Origin: Stappia sp. BW2
GTDB lineage: Bacteria > Pseudomonadota > Alphaproteobacteria > Rhizobiales > Stappiaceae
Assembly: GCF_008107695.1 (NCBI RefSeq)
Contig: NZ_VIRG01000069.1
Coordinates: 1-64,000 of the forward strand
Length of the DNA: 64,000 nucleotides
Direction of reading: 5' to 3'
Below the pieces are notes generated by a model. That model did not search any database and was not told the origin of the DNA. It was given only the letters and a program-made list of their open reading frames with translations. Positions 52,901 through 60,520 of the stretch are shown here, piece after piece. Made by a program: the position numbers and the translations under genes. The stretch's first letter is position 1; the number at the start of each line of letters is the position of its first letter.

Positions 52901-53429
52901 CCTCGTCCGGAATGACCCGCATGCCGCGGCCGCCGCCGCCCCAGGAGGCCTTGAGCATGACCGGATAGCCGATTTCGGCGGCCTTGCGCTTGATCTCTTC
53001 AACATCGTCCGGCAGCGGATCCGTTGCCGGCATCACCGGCACACCGGCCTCGATGGCCAGATTGCGGGCGGCAACCTTGTTGCCCAGACGGCGCATGGTT
53101 TCCGACTTCGGTCCGATGAAGGTGATGCCCGCTTCCTCGCACGCATCCACGAATTCGGGGCTTTCGGACAAAAGGCCGTAACCCGGGTGAATGGCATCTG
53201 CGCCGGAGAGTTTGGCAACCCGGATAATCTCGTCGATGGAGAGGTAGGCTTCGATGGGGCCGAGCCCCTTGCCGACCTGATAGGCCTCGTCGGACTTGAA
53301 CCGGTGCAATGCCAGTTTGTCCTGCTCGGCATAGATCGCAACGGTCTTCATGCCCAGTTCGTTGGCCGCACGGAACACCCGGATCGCGATTTCAGACCGG
53401 TTCGCAACGAGAATTTTTGTTATCGCCAA
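49989..53429 (-). CDS. pyc: Pyruvate carboxylase
   Basis: 1146 residues, the usual length for the single-chain enzyme. The start is a TTG at 53429 preceded by GGGGGAG (reads LAITKILVANRSEIAIRVF); no in-frame ATG fits. Domains in order are biotin carboxylase (ATP-grasp, KASWGGGGRGMRV), carboxyltransferase (DTTMRDAHQSLLATRMRT, metal and biotin site), allosteric link, and the C-terminal biotin domain with the target Lys1111 in EAMKMETAL. It makes oxaloacetate from pyruvate and bicarbonate, refilling the citrate cycle. The gene stands alone with a strong terminator. Confidence 0.97.
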   Translation of the reverse strand: MAITKILVANRSEIAIRVFRAANELGMKTVAIYAEQDKLALHRFKSDEAYQVGKGLGPIEAYLSIDEIIRVAKLSGADAIHPGYGLLSESPEFVDACEEAGITFIGPKSETMRRLGNKVAARNLAIEAGVPVMPATDPLPDDVEEIKRKAAEIGYPVMLKASWGGGGRGMRVIPDEATLAKEVLAAKREAMAAFGKDEIYLEKLVQRARHVEVQILGDGKNVVHLFERDCSIQRRHQKVVERAPAPYLSAEKRAELCEYGLKIGRAVNYRGAGTVEFLMDADTGEVYFIEVNPRVQVEHTVTEEVTGIDIVQAQIKICEGEKIGTPESGVPSQDQIQLHGHALQCRITTEDPEQNFIPDYGRITAYRGATGFGIRLDGGTAYSGAVITRFYDPLLEKVTAWAPTAEDARKRMDRALREFRIRGVATNLVFLENIITHADFQANNYTTRFIDETPALFEQTKRQDRATKLLTYVADVSVNGHPETKNRARPPKDVAAPVIPIFGDDKPSGTRQLLDDLGPKGFAGWMKDQKRTLVTDTTMRDAHQSLLATRMRTHDIVSIADAYAAGLPSLFSLECWGGATFDVAMRFLTESPWERLHKIREKAPNILLQMLLRGSNGVGYTNYPDNVVKYFVAEAAKNGIDLFRVFDCLNWVENMRVSMDAVQEAGKLCEGVLCYTGDMLDSARPKYDLKYYVGLAKELEAAGAHILGLKDMAGLLKPEAARVLIRTLKQEVDLPIHFHTHDTSGIAAATVLAAVEAGADAVDAAMDALSGLTSQPCLGSIVEALRGSERDTGFDAKTIRQISFYWEAVRTQYRAFESDLRFGASEVYLHEMPGGQFTNLKEQARSLGLETRWHEVAQAYADVNMMFGDIVKVTPSSKVVGDMALMMVSQGLSVEEVKDPAKDVAFPDSVVNMLHGDLGQSPGGWPEALQKKVLKGEAPITVRPGSLLKDADLDAERKAVSEKTGQDVSNTELASYLMYPKVFTDFEKAQQQYGPTSVLPTPVYFYGLEPGDEISVDLEAGKTLVIRCQAIGETDVKGEKKVFFELNGQPRIIKVPDRAHGATGAATMRKAEDGNTAHVGAPMPGVISTVAITAGQDVTAGDVLVSIEAMKMETALHAERDGKIKEVLVSTGSQIDAKDLLVVFES

Positions 53430-54229
53430 ACGCCTTCTCCCCCATTTTTTGCGCAAAACAAAAGCCTGTTTCGGCAAGATTTCTACTTTGGTCGGAAGCT
53501 CTTGAAAAGAGCCGGACGCCATGTCCCGTTTTCAACCTGGACAAAACTTTTGCGCCCGCACCCGTAACCGATGGAAAAGGAACATTAATTCGATTTAAAT
53601 CCAGAGTCTTCCAACCTTTTTAAAAAATGTGCGGCGCAGCAATCGAACTGTCGAAACAGCGGCCGTTGCCAGCAAAAAACCCCTTACGGCGACCGCGAAC
53701 CATTTCGGGACACATTCCTGTCAGACGCCACAAAAGCACCGACAGACGCGACGTCCGGTTAGACGCAAACCTTCAGCAAACCCACTAGATCTTGTGAGAA
53801 CAAATCCGCAACCTGATTGAATCAGCGATTCGGACGGGATTCGTTCACCCTGTGTGCCCGGGTAAACGCCATGAGCCTGCAAGTGCGAGCGCGCATTTCC
53901 TGAAAATTAATCATTGACAACGATTCGGCCCAAATCAGCACCACACGGCCAAATCGACTCAACCTTTTGACCAGATTCAGGATTTGGTGTCTCGACCGAC
54001 GTATGAAACCACATGTCGTAGGGAACAAATCCTGAATCGTCCGGAGTCGCCGATTCGGTTTCGGTTTGTTCCAGAGTCGTTCTCCACAACATTTTTCCAA
54101 CCGTCAAAAACCCGGCCGCTGGCCAAAAGAATAAGGACATGCCCGCCCCGGCTGTGCTAGACACGCGGTACCAGATATAGGCGCCGCTAGTTTGCGCCGA
54201 TCCGAAGAAAGCCGATCACAAGCCTCCCC
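53430..54229. other. Long intergenic region between pyc and the helicase gene
   Basis: About 800 bases with no supportable gene. It holds the promoters of pyc (minus) and the helicase gene (plus), and the long inverted repeat at 53974-54038. The word GATTCGG or CGATTCGG recurs several times (near 53825, 53921, 54050), suggesting a decayed repeat or regulatory sites. Confidence 0.45.
53974..54038. repeat. Perfect 13-base inverted repeat with 39-base spacer
   Basis: GATTCAGGATTTG (53974-53986) and CAAATCCTGAATC (54026-54038) are perfect inverted copies. The spacer itself contains a CGAC/GTCG pairing, so the RNA could fold as one long hairpin. There is no T-run, so it is not a simple terminator. 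Confidence 0.6.
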
Positions 54230-57200
54230 ATGCCCCGTCCCCAGACCCTGCCGCTGCCGCCGTCTGCCCGGTCCCGCACAGTGACGGCCGTGCTCGGACC
54301 GACCAATACCGGCAAGACCCACCTCGCTATCGAGCGCATGCTGGCCCAGCCTTCCGGGCTGATAGGGCTGCCGCTGCGCCTGCTCGCGCGCGAAGTCTAT
54401 AACCGTGTGGCGGACCGGGCCGGACCGGACGCCGTTGCGCTGATCACCGGCGAGGAGAAGATCGTCCCGAAGAACCCGCGCTTCTGGGTGTCGACGGTTG
54501 AAGCCATGCCGCTGGACCTGAAGACGGATTTCGTCGCCATCGACGAGGTGCAACTTGCCGGGAACCTTGATCGCGGCCACGTCTTTACCGACCGCATCCT
54601 GAATGTGCGCGGCCAGTCGGAAACACTTCTCTTGGGCGCAGCGACCGCCCGCCCGCTGCTGGAAAAGCTGCTACCCGGCCTCAACGTGGTCACACGGCCG
54701 CGCATGTCGGTGCTGGAATATGCGGGCTCCAAGAAAGTCTCGCGCCTGCCGGCGCGCTCCGCCATCGTCGCCTTTTCATCGGATGAGGTCTATTCCATCG
54801 CGGAGCTCATCCGTCGCCAGCGCGGCGGTGCTGCCGTGGTGCTCGGCTCGCTGAGCCCACGCACCCGCAATGCGCAGGTGGAACTGTTCCAGAACGGCGA
54901 TGTCGATCATCTGGTGGCGACCGACGCCATTGGCATGGGATTGAACCTCGACGTCCATCACATCGCCTTTGCCGGCAACCGCAAATACGACGGCTACCAG
55001 TACCGCCAGCTCACCGCTTCGGAGATGGGCCAGATCGCCGGACGGGCCGGCCGTCACACCAAGGACGGCACCTTCGGCGTGACCGGACGGGTCGATCCGC
55101 TGGACGACGATCTGGTCGAACAGATCGAAAGTCACCACTTCGAGAGCCTGAAAGTGCTGCAATGGCGCAACAGTGCGCTGGATTTTTCGTCGGCAAGCAC
55201 CTTGCGTGCAAGCCTCGACCTCGTGCCTCGGGAAGAGGGTCTCGCCAGGGCCCCCATCGGCGACGATATCACCGCTCTTGAACATTTATTGCGCGATCCC
55301 GCAATATCCGGCATGGCAAAGGGCGAAAAAGCGATCGAATTGCTATGGGACGTGTGTCAGGTCCCCGACTATCGTAAGATCGCCCCGGCGAACCACGCAG
55401 AGTTGCTGAACACCATTTACACGCACCTGATGCAGGACAATGCGATTGCCAATGACTGGTTCTCGCGTCAATTGGCCTTCGCAGACCGCACAGATGGTGA
55501 TATCGACACTCTCGCAAACCGGATTGCACATATCCGGACATGGACCTATGTCGCCAACCGTCCCGACTGGCTGGCCGATCCGGCTCACTGGCAGGGCGAG
55601 ACGCGCGACATAGAAGACAAACTATCTGACGCCCTTCACGAGCGGCTCACGCAGCGGTTCGTGGATCGGCGTACAAGTGTATTGATGCGACGTTTGAGAG
55701 AGAACGCAATGCTGGAAGCGGAAATTACATCGAGCGGAGATGTGCTCGTGGAAGGTCAGCACATCGGAAATCTGCTTGGCTTCCGGTTTGCCCCTGACGC
55801 GGCAGCAGAAGGCCCGGACGGCAAGACCGTGCGTGCCGCCGCGCAAAAAGCCCTGACCACCGAAATCGAGTCCCGCGCGGACAAGCTCGGCAAGTCCGAC
55901 AACTCCGATTTCGTGCTGACGTCCGAAGCCGTGATCCGCTGGCGCGGTGAACCCGTGGCAAAGCTTGTTGCCGGGGAAGAGGTGCTGGCGCCGATTGTTC
56001 TGCTGCTGGCGGACGAACACCTGACCGGCCCGGCGCGCGACAACGTGCAGACGCGGCTGGACCTGTGGGTCAAGGCGCAGATCGATACACTGCTGAAACC
56101 GCTTGTGGACCTGAAAGCCGGCGAAGGGCTGGAAGGCCTTGCCCGCGGCATCGCGTTCCGCATCGTTGAAGGTCTCGGCATTCTGGAACGCCAGGAAGCC
56201 TCCGACGAAATCCGCCAGCTCGACCAGGACATGCGCGCCAGCCTGCGCAAGCACGGCATCCGCTTCGGCGCCTACACCGTGTTCGTGCCAGCCCTGCTGA
56301 AGCCGGCCCCGAGCCAGCTTCTGGCGCAGCTCTGGGCGCTGAAACACGGCTCGCTGGACATGAACGGCATGGCCGAGCTGCCGCAGCTCTCCGCCTCCGG
56401 CCGCACCTCCATCCCGGTAGACGAGACCATCGACAAGGCCCTTTACAAGGTTGTCGGTTTCCGTGTGTGCGGCCCGCGTGCCGTTCGCGTCGACATTCTG
56501 GAACGCCTGGCCGATCTGATCCGTCCGCTGATCGCCTGGAAGCCGCTTGATGCGGAAGTCAGCCCGCCGGAAGGCGCGGTTGCAACCGGAGGCGGCTTCA
56601 CCGTCACCGTTGCCATGACCTCCCTGCTTGGATGCGCCGGCGAAGACTTTGCCGCCGTGCTGAAGTCACTCGGCTACCGGTCCGAAACCAAGGAAGTGCA
56701 GCGGCCCGTCGCAGCCAAACCGGCGGCGGAAGCTGCCACGGAAACGCCGGCAGCAGAGACAGCTGCAACCGCAGAAGAGGCTCCTGCTGAAGCTGCTGCC
56801 CCCGCGGAGGCTGCCGCAGACGAGACGCCTGCTGCGGATGCAGTGGCTGAACCTGCCACGACGGAAAGCGCTGAAGCCCCCGCAGAAGAACCTGCCGCTG
56901 ATGAAGCGCCTGCGACAGAGGCCGCAGAAGCGGCTGACAGCGCGGCGGAAGCAACGGCCGAAGATGCACCCGCTGAAGCATCTGCGGACACCGCCACTGC
57001 GGAAGCAGCACCGGAAGCGAAGACAGACGGCGAAGCGGCCGAAGGCGAAGCAGAGCTGGAAACCGTGACCATCGAGATCTGGCGTCCGGGCCGGCACGAC
57101 CGCCGTCCGCGCGGCCGTCAGGACCAGCGCCGCGGCGGTGACAATCGCCGGGGCCAGGGTCAAGGTCAGGGTCATGGCCCGAAAGGTGGTCAGGGCGAGA

Positions 57201-57385
57201 AGCGCCACGGCAAGGGCGGACCGAAAGGCGAAGGCCGGGGTCGCGGTGGTCATGGCGGCCAGAAGGGCTTTGACGGCGGCAACCGCCGCGACAAGGCCCC
57301 AAGGGACAAGCCGATTGATCCGAATTCGCCCTTCGCGGCCCTGATGGCCCTGAAGGCGAACATGGACAACAAGGACAAGAAGTAA
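54230..57385 (+). CDS. SUV3-like RNA helicase with Ala/Glu-rich and basic tail
   Basis: 1051 residues. The helicase core is in the first 400: Walker A GPTNTGKT (about residues 23-30), the DEVQ box in AIDEVQLAG, SAT-like GAATAR, motif V ATDAIGMGLNLDV and motif VI QIAGRAGRH. This is the Ski2-like family close to mitochondrial SUV3, so an RNA helicase is likely. Residues about 820-940 are low-complexity Ala/Glu/Pro, and the last 110 are basic and Gly/Arg/Gln-rich (RGG-like), suiting RNA binding. It ends TAATT, overlapping the proposed start of the S4-domain gene. Confidence 0.9.
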   Translation: MPRPQTLPLPPSARSRTVTAVLGPTNTGKTHLAIERMLAQPSGLIGLPLRLLAREVYNRVADRAGPDAVALITGEEKIVPKNPRFWVSTVEAMPLDLKTDFVAIDEVQLAGNLDRGHVFTDRILNVRGQSETLLLGAATARPLLEKLLPGLNVVTRPRMSVLEYAGSKKVSRLPARSAIVAFSSDEVYSIAELIRRQRGGAAVVLGSLSPRTRNAQVELFQNGDVDHLVATDAIGMGLNLDVHHIAFAGNRKYDGYQYRQLTASEMGQIAGRAGRHTKDGTFGVTGRVDPLDDDLVEQIESHHFESLKVLQWRNSALDFSSASTLRASLDLVPREEGLARAPIGDDITALEHLLRDPAISGMAKGEKAIELLWDVCQVPDYRKIAPANHAELLNTIYTHLMQDNAIANDWFSRQLAFADRTDGDIDTLANRIAHIRTWTYVANRPDWLADPAHWQGETRDIEDKLSDALHERLTQRFVDRRTSVLMRRLRENAMLEAEITSSGDVLVEGQHIGNLLGFRFAPDAAAEGPDGKTVRAAAQKALTTEIESRADKLGKSDNSDFVLTSEAVIRWRGEPVAKLVAGEEVLAPIVLLLADEHLTGPARDNVQTRLDLWVKAQIDTLLKPLVDLKAGEGLEGLARGIAFRIVEGLGILERQEASDEIRQLDQDMRASLRKHGIRFGAYTVFVPALLKPAPSQLLAQLWALKHGSLDMNGMAELPQLSASGRTSIPVDETIDKALYKVVGFRVCGPRAVRVDILERLADLIRPLIAWKPLDAEVSPPEGAVATGGGFTVTVAMTSLLGCAGEDFAAVLKSLGYRSETKEVQRPVAAKPAAEAATETPAAETAATAEEAPAEAAAPAEAAADETPAADAVAEPATTESAEAPAEEPAADEAPATEAAEAADSAAEATAEDAPAEASADTATAEAAPEAKTDGEAAEGEAELETVTIEIWRPGRHDRRPRGRQDQRRGGDNRRGQGQGQGHGPKGGQGEKRHGKGGPKGEGRGRGGHGGQKGFDGGNRRDKAPRDKPIDPNSPFAALMALKANMDNKDKK

Positions 57386-57786
57386 TTCCTGCGCCTGACG
57401 ACACTGCTGCCGGTGGCAGCCTGCGCATCGACAAGTGGCTCTGGTACGCCAGGGTCACAAAATCCCGTTCCCTTGCCCAGAAGCTGGCGACGTCCGGCCG
57501 TGTGCGGCTGAACAAGGACAAGATCGATTCCGCCAGCAAGACAGTGCGGATCGGCGATGTTCTGACAATCGGCCTCGAGCGCCGCATCCTCATTCTGAAG
57601 ATCCTTGCCCTTGGCACCAGACGTGGCCCCTATGAAGAAGCCCGCAAGCTGTACGAGGACCTGTCGCCACCACCGCCGCCGAAGGATGCACCGCCACCTC
57701 CCGCGCCCGCACGGCGCGACGCCGGTGCCGGCCGCCCGACCAAGCGTGAGCGGCGAAAAATAGACGCGTTCCGCAGCGGCGACTGA
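57385..57786 (+). CDS. S4-domain RNA-binding protein (Hsp15-like), unusual start
   Basis: 133 residues if translation begins at ATT (57385), giving IPAPDDTAAGGSLRIDKWLWYARV. The S4 domain (LRIDKWLWYARVTKSRSLAQKL to VGDVLTIG-like strands) clearly begins near 57421, yet no ATG, GTG or TTG precedes it in frame; the first GTG, at 57502, would cut the domain in half. The ATT overlaps the helicase stop as TAATT, just like the common TAATG coupling, and AAGGA lies upstream. The C-terminus is Pro-rich and basic. The Hsp15 family binds free 50S subunits or tRNA-linked ribosomes. Confidence 0.75.
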   Translation: MPAPDDTAAGGSLRIDKWLWYARVTKSRSLAQKLATSGRVRLNKDKIDSASKTVRIGDVLTIGLERRILILKILALGTRRGPYEEARKLYEDLSPPPPPKDAPPPPAPARRDAGAGRPTKRERRKIDAFRSGD

Positions 57787-58001
57787 CGCTGTTTCCCGCC
57801 AAAGGCGTGAAAACAGAAAAACTTTCTCTTTCCGGCCCGGACTGCGTCATCCAGAGCGCTTGCGCCCGTTTGACAAAAGCGATACCCAACATCTGCACCA
57901 GACGTTATACGTGCGCCTTCTTTGCAAGAGCGGCACGAAACTGACCGCCAGGGCCTTGCGCAAAACGGCTGCAGGCCGCCCGGCGCCGAATGAGGATAGC
58001 G

Positions 58002-58334
58002 ATGACCTACGTCGTCACGGACAATTGCATCAAATGCAAATACACCGACTGTGTTGAAGTCTGCCCGGTAGACTGTTTCTACGAAGGCGAGAATTTCCTC
58101 GTCATCAACCCGGACGAATGTATCGACTGCGGTGTCTGCGAGCCGGAATGCCCGGCGGAGGCGATTTTGCCGGACACGGAGCCGGGCCTCGAGAAATGGA
58201 TCGAGGTCAACGCCGAATACTCCGAGAAGTGGCCGAACATCACCGAGAAAAAAGATCCGTTGCCGGACGCTGAAGAATTTGACGGCAAGGAAAACAAGTT
58301 TGAAAAGTTCTTTTCGCCGAATCCTGCAGCTTGA
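58002..58334 (+). CDS. fdxA: Seven-iron ferredoxin FdxA
   Basis: 110 residues from the ATG at 58002, with GAGGA five bases upstream. [26 protein letters not shown] carries the Cys set for the [3Fe-4S]/[4Fe-4S] pair, and [12 protein letters not shown] the second set. It is a small cytoplasmic electron carrier found in most alphaproteobacteria, and its place next to carD is common in that class. The C-terminal extension ([14 protein letters not shown]) is normal for this ferredoxin type. Confidence 0.95.
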   Translation: MTYVVTDNCIKCKYTDCVEVCPVDCFYEGENFLVINPDECIDCGVCEPECPAEAILPDTEPGLEKWIEVNAEYSEKWPNITEKKDPLPDAEEFDGKENKFEKFFSPNPAA

Positions 58335-58790
58335 TTCGCGCAAACGGCTAGTGCGGCAGACTGCCGCAAGACAAACGAGAACTGCTTAAAACAGTGATTC
58401 TTCCATCATTTTCAGGCACCTGCCCGGGGCGATCGGGCGGGGCCATTGTGGTGTTTTGGCACCAGCAAAGCTCAGTACTTTAATTTTCCACAAAAGTGTG
58501 GTACACATGGAAGATAGTCGCCAACCACGAGAATAACCCCCAAAACGGAGTCTTCGAAAACTGTCCCGGACCTGAACAACCGGACAGGGCAAGCTCCACG
58601 CAGCTCATATGACTGATCAAGGTTCTAGAGTGGAAATCGTCGACTGACCAGCCCTGACACGCCGCATATCAACAGGCGTTCCATTGTGGATCGCACTGCG
58701 GGGTACGTGTCGCATAAGAACAGGGGACCGCACCGCGGTCCGTTTTCGGTCCGAACCCGGACCGCCAACTGCGCAGGAGAAAATACGAGT
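58335..58790. promoter_or_regulatory. Leader and promoter region of carD
   Basis: About 450 bases without a gene. A palindrome TGCGGCAG-A-CTGCCGCA (58352-58368) follows the ferredoxin stop. Near the end, two stem-loops with shared arms (58725-58765) could form an mRNA switch. The ribosome-binding site of carD (AGGAG) follows them. Confidence 0.5.
58725..58765 (+). promoter_or_regulatory. Alternative hairpins in the carD leader
   Basis: Hairpin 1: GGACCGC/GCGGTCC (58725-58731 with 58735-58741), followed by GTTTT. Hairpin 2: CGGTCCG/CGGACCG (58747-58753 with 58758-58764). A third, competing pairing joins GCGGTCCG (58735-58742) to CGGACCGC (58758-58765). Mutually exclusive folds 26 bases before carD look like an attenuator or translational control element, though no ligand can be suggested. 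Confidence 0.45.
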
Positions 58791-59375
58791 ATGGCAACGA
58801 ACACCAAAAAGACCGCGCAGCGCCAAGGTTTCAAGACAGGCGAGTACATTGTTTATCCGTCGCATGGCGTCGGCCAGATTACCGCCATTGAAGAGCAGAA
58901 GGTTGCAGGTCACTCTTTGGAGTTGCTCGTGATCGTTTTTGAACAGGACAAGATGACCCTTCGTGTCCCGGTGGCAAAGATTGCCTCCGTCGGCATGCGC
59001 AAGCTTGGCGACCCTGCGGCCGTCAAGAAGGCTCTTGAAACCGTTCGTGGCCGCCCGCGCGTAAAGCGGACGATGTGGAGCCGCCGCGCTCAGGAATATG
59101 AAGCCAAGATCAACTCCGGCGACCTGATCGCGATCTCTGAAGTGGTCCGCGATCTTTTCCGCTCCGACACGCAGCCGGAACAGTCCTACTCCGAACGCCA
59201 GCTTTACGAAGCTGCGCTCGACCGTATGGCCCGCGAAATCGCGGCAGTGAACAAATGTTCCGAAACCGAAGCGGTCAAGCAGATCGAGCAGAACCTGGCA
59301 AAATCTCCGAGCCGCATCAAGGCAGCTGAAGAAGCTGCAGCGGAAGAAGACGAGGACAAGGAAGAAGCCGCTTAA
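58791..59375 (+). CDS. carD: CarD-family transcription regulator
   Basis: 194 residues from the ATG at 58791 with AGGAG upstream; an earlier ATG at 58686 would add 35 residues that run through the leader hairpins. The N-terminal RNA-polymerase-interacting domain (FKTGEYIVYPSHGVGQITAIEEQ) resembles the TRCF domain that binds the beta subunit. A helical DNA-binding domain follows (about 75-160, with MWSRRAQEYEAKINSGDLIAISEVVRDLF). The end is a very acidic tail (EEDEDKEEAA). It stabilises open complexes at many promoters, including those for rRNA. Confidence 0.93.
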   Translation: MATNTKKTAQRQGFKTGEYIVYPSHGVGQITAIEEQKVAGHSLELLVIVFEQDKMTLRVPVAKIASVGMRKLGDPAAVKKALETVRGRPRVKRTMWSRRAQEYEAKINSGDLIAISEVVRDLFRSDTQPEQSYSERQLYEAALDRMAREIAAVNKCSETEAVKQIEQNLAKSPSRIKAAEEAAAEEDEDKEEAA

Positions 59376-59410
59376 ACCAGGCGAACCTTCCCAACGACGA
59401 AAACAACGAG

Positions 59411-59438
59411 GGCCCGGAGAAATCCGGGCCCTTTTTTC
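59411..59438 (+). terminator. Rho-independent terminator of carD
   Basis: GGGCCCGGA-GAAA-TCCGGGCCC is a perfect nine-pair stem with a GAAA loop and six T residues after it. Confidence 0.93.
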
Positions 59439-59509
59439 TCTTAAAAGCTGCATGCAGCAACCTTGTTCACGCGAAAGTGTGCAAAAACTGTCCCAACGGA
59501 AACGATAAG

Positions 59510-59539
59510 TGATCTACCCTACGCTTCGGTACGTATTTC
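59510..59539 (+). promoter_or_regulatory. Possible ECF (RpoE-type) promoter of the sigma factor gene
   Basis: TGATCT, 18 bases, then TATTTC, ending 27 bases before the ATG. This is close to the TGATCC-N18-TA pattern used by the RpoE/ChrR singlet-oxygen sigma factor upstream of rpoHII in Rhodobacter. The match is imperfect and rests on recall of that consensus. Confidence 0.35.
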
Positions 59540-59566
59540 CCCCGATAACATATCGGAGCGTCGATC

Positions 59567-60430
59567 ATGTCCCAGAGCGAAAAACGTCAACTGGTCAGAG
59601 CTGCAATGAAAGCGCCCTACCTCACACGTGAGGAGGAACTGGAGCTGGCGATACGCTGGCGCCACCAAAGGGATGAAAAAGCGCTGGAGAAACTGTCTCT
59701 GTCGCACATGCGTCTCGTCATTGCCGTCGCCTCGCGCTTCCGTAACTTCGGCCTTTCACTGGGTGACCTGATCCAGGAAGGTCATGTGGGCCTGCTGGAG
59801 GCGGCCGCCAGATTCGAACCGGAACGGGAAGTCCGCTTTTCCACCTATGCCACGTGGTGGATCCGCGCCTCCATTCAGGATTACATCCTGCGCAACTGGT
59901 CGATCGTTCGCGGTGGCACCTCCTCCTCCCAGAAAGCTCTGTTCTTCAACTTGCGACGCTTGCGCGCAAAGCTCTCCGGCAATCAGACACCGCTTACCGA
60001 CAGTGAACTCCACCAGAAGATCGCCGATGCCATCGGCGTCAAACAGTCCGACGTTGCGCTGATGAACGCCCGCCTGTCGGGCCCGGACACATCCCTGAAC
60101 GCCCCGGTGGCCGACAGCGAAGGCTCCAGCGCCGACCGCCAGGACTTTCTCGTGTCCGACGCTCCGCTTCCGGACGAAATCGTGACGGTCAGCATCGATA
60201 CCGAACGCCGCCAGCGCTGGCTCTCCTCCGCGCTGGAGGTTCTCAGCGAACGCGAACTGAAAATCGTGCGCGAACGGCGTCTGTCGGAAGATGGCGCCAC
60301 ACTGGAATCGCTTGGCGTGAAACTCGGCATTTCCAAGGAACGCGTGCGCCAGATCGAAAGCCGGGCCATGGAAAAACTGAAATCCGCCCTGTTGGCAGCA
60401 CAGCCCGACCGGGCCGCCTATAGCACCTGA
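59567..60430 (+). CDS. rpoH: RpoH-type (sigma-32) RNA polymerase sigma factor
   Basis: 287 residues. Region 2 (LSLSHMRLVIAVASRFRNFGLSLGDLIQEGHVGLLEAAARFEPEREVRFSTYATWWIRASIQDYI in outline) and region 4 (LGVKLGISKERVRQIESRAMEKL) are typical. The RpoH-specific stretch WSIVRGGTSSSQKALFFNLRRLRA is present. Alphaproteobacteria often carry two such factors. This one, with SSSQKALFF in place of the classical TTAQRKLFF, is probably the second (RpoH2-like, oxidative or singlet-oxygen stress) type. It is monocistronic, between two terminators. Confidence 0.92.
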   Translation: MSQSEKRQLVRAAMKAPYLTREEELELAIRWRHQRDEKALEKLSLSHMRLVIAVASRFRNFGLSLGDLIQEGHVGLLEAAARFEPEREVRFSTYATWWIRASIQDYILRNWSIVRGGTSSSQKALFFNLRRLRAKLSGNQTPLTDSELHQKIADAIGVKQSDVALMNARLSGPDTSLNAPVADSEGSSADRQDFLVSDAPLPDEIVTVSIDTERRQRWLSSALEVLSERELKIVRERRLSEDGATLESLGVKLGISKERVRQIESRAMEKLKSALLAAQPDRAAYST

Positions 60431-60461
60431 CGACCTCCAACTCCTCCAAGTAACCTCTGAC

Positions 60462-60489
60462 AGGCGGGCCTTTTGGTCCGCCTTTTTTT
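60462..60489 (+). terminator. Rho-independent terminator of rpoH
   Basis: AGGCGGGCC-TTTT-GGTCCGCCT stem (one G-T position) followed by a run of seven T residues, 32 bases after the sigma factor stop. Confidence 0.88.
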
Positions 60490-60520
60490 GAGGTGCACAA
60501 GCTGCCTGCCGGGCAGGACG

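Noticed and set aside
50079..53567. A very long open frame opposite pyruvate carboxylase
   Set aside because: It is antisense to a highly conserved gene with full domain motifs. Long antisense frames are common in GC-rich coding DNA, and its translation is His/Arg/Gly-rich without any recognisable fold.
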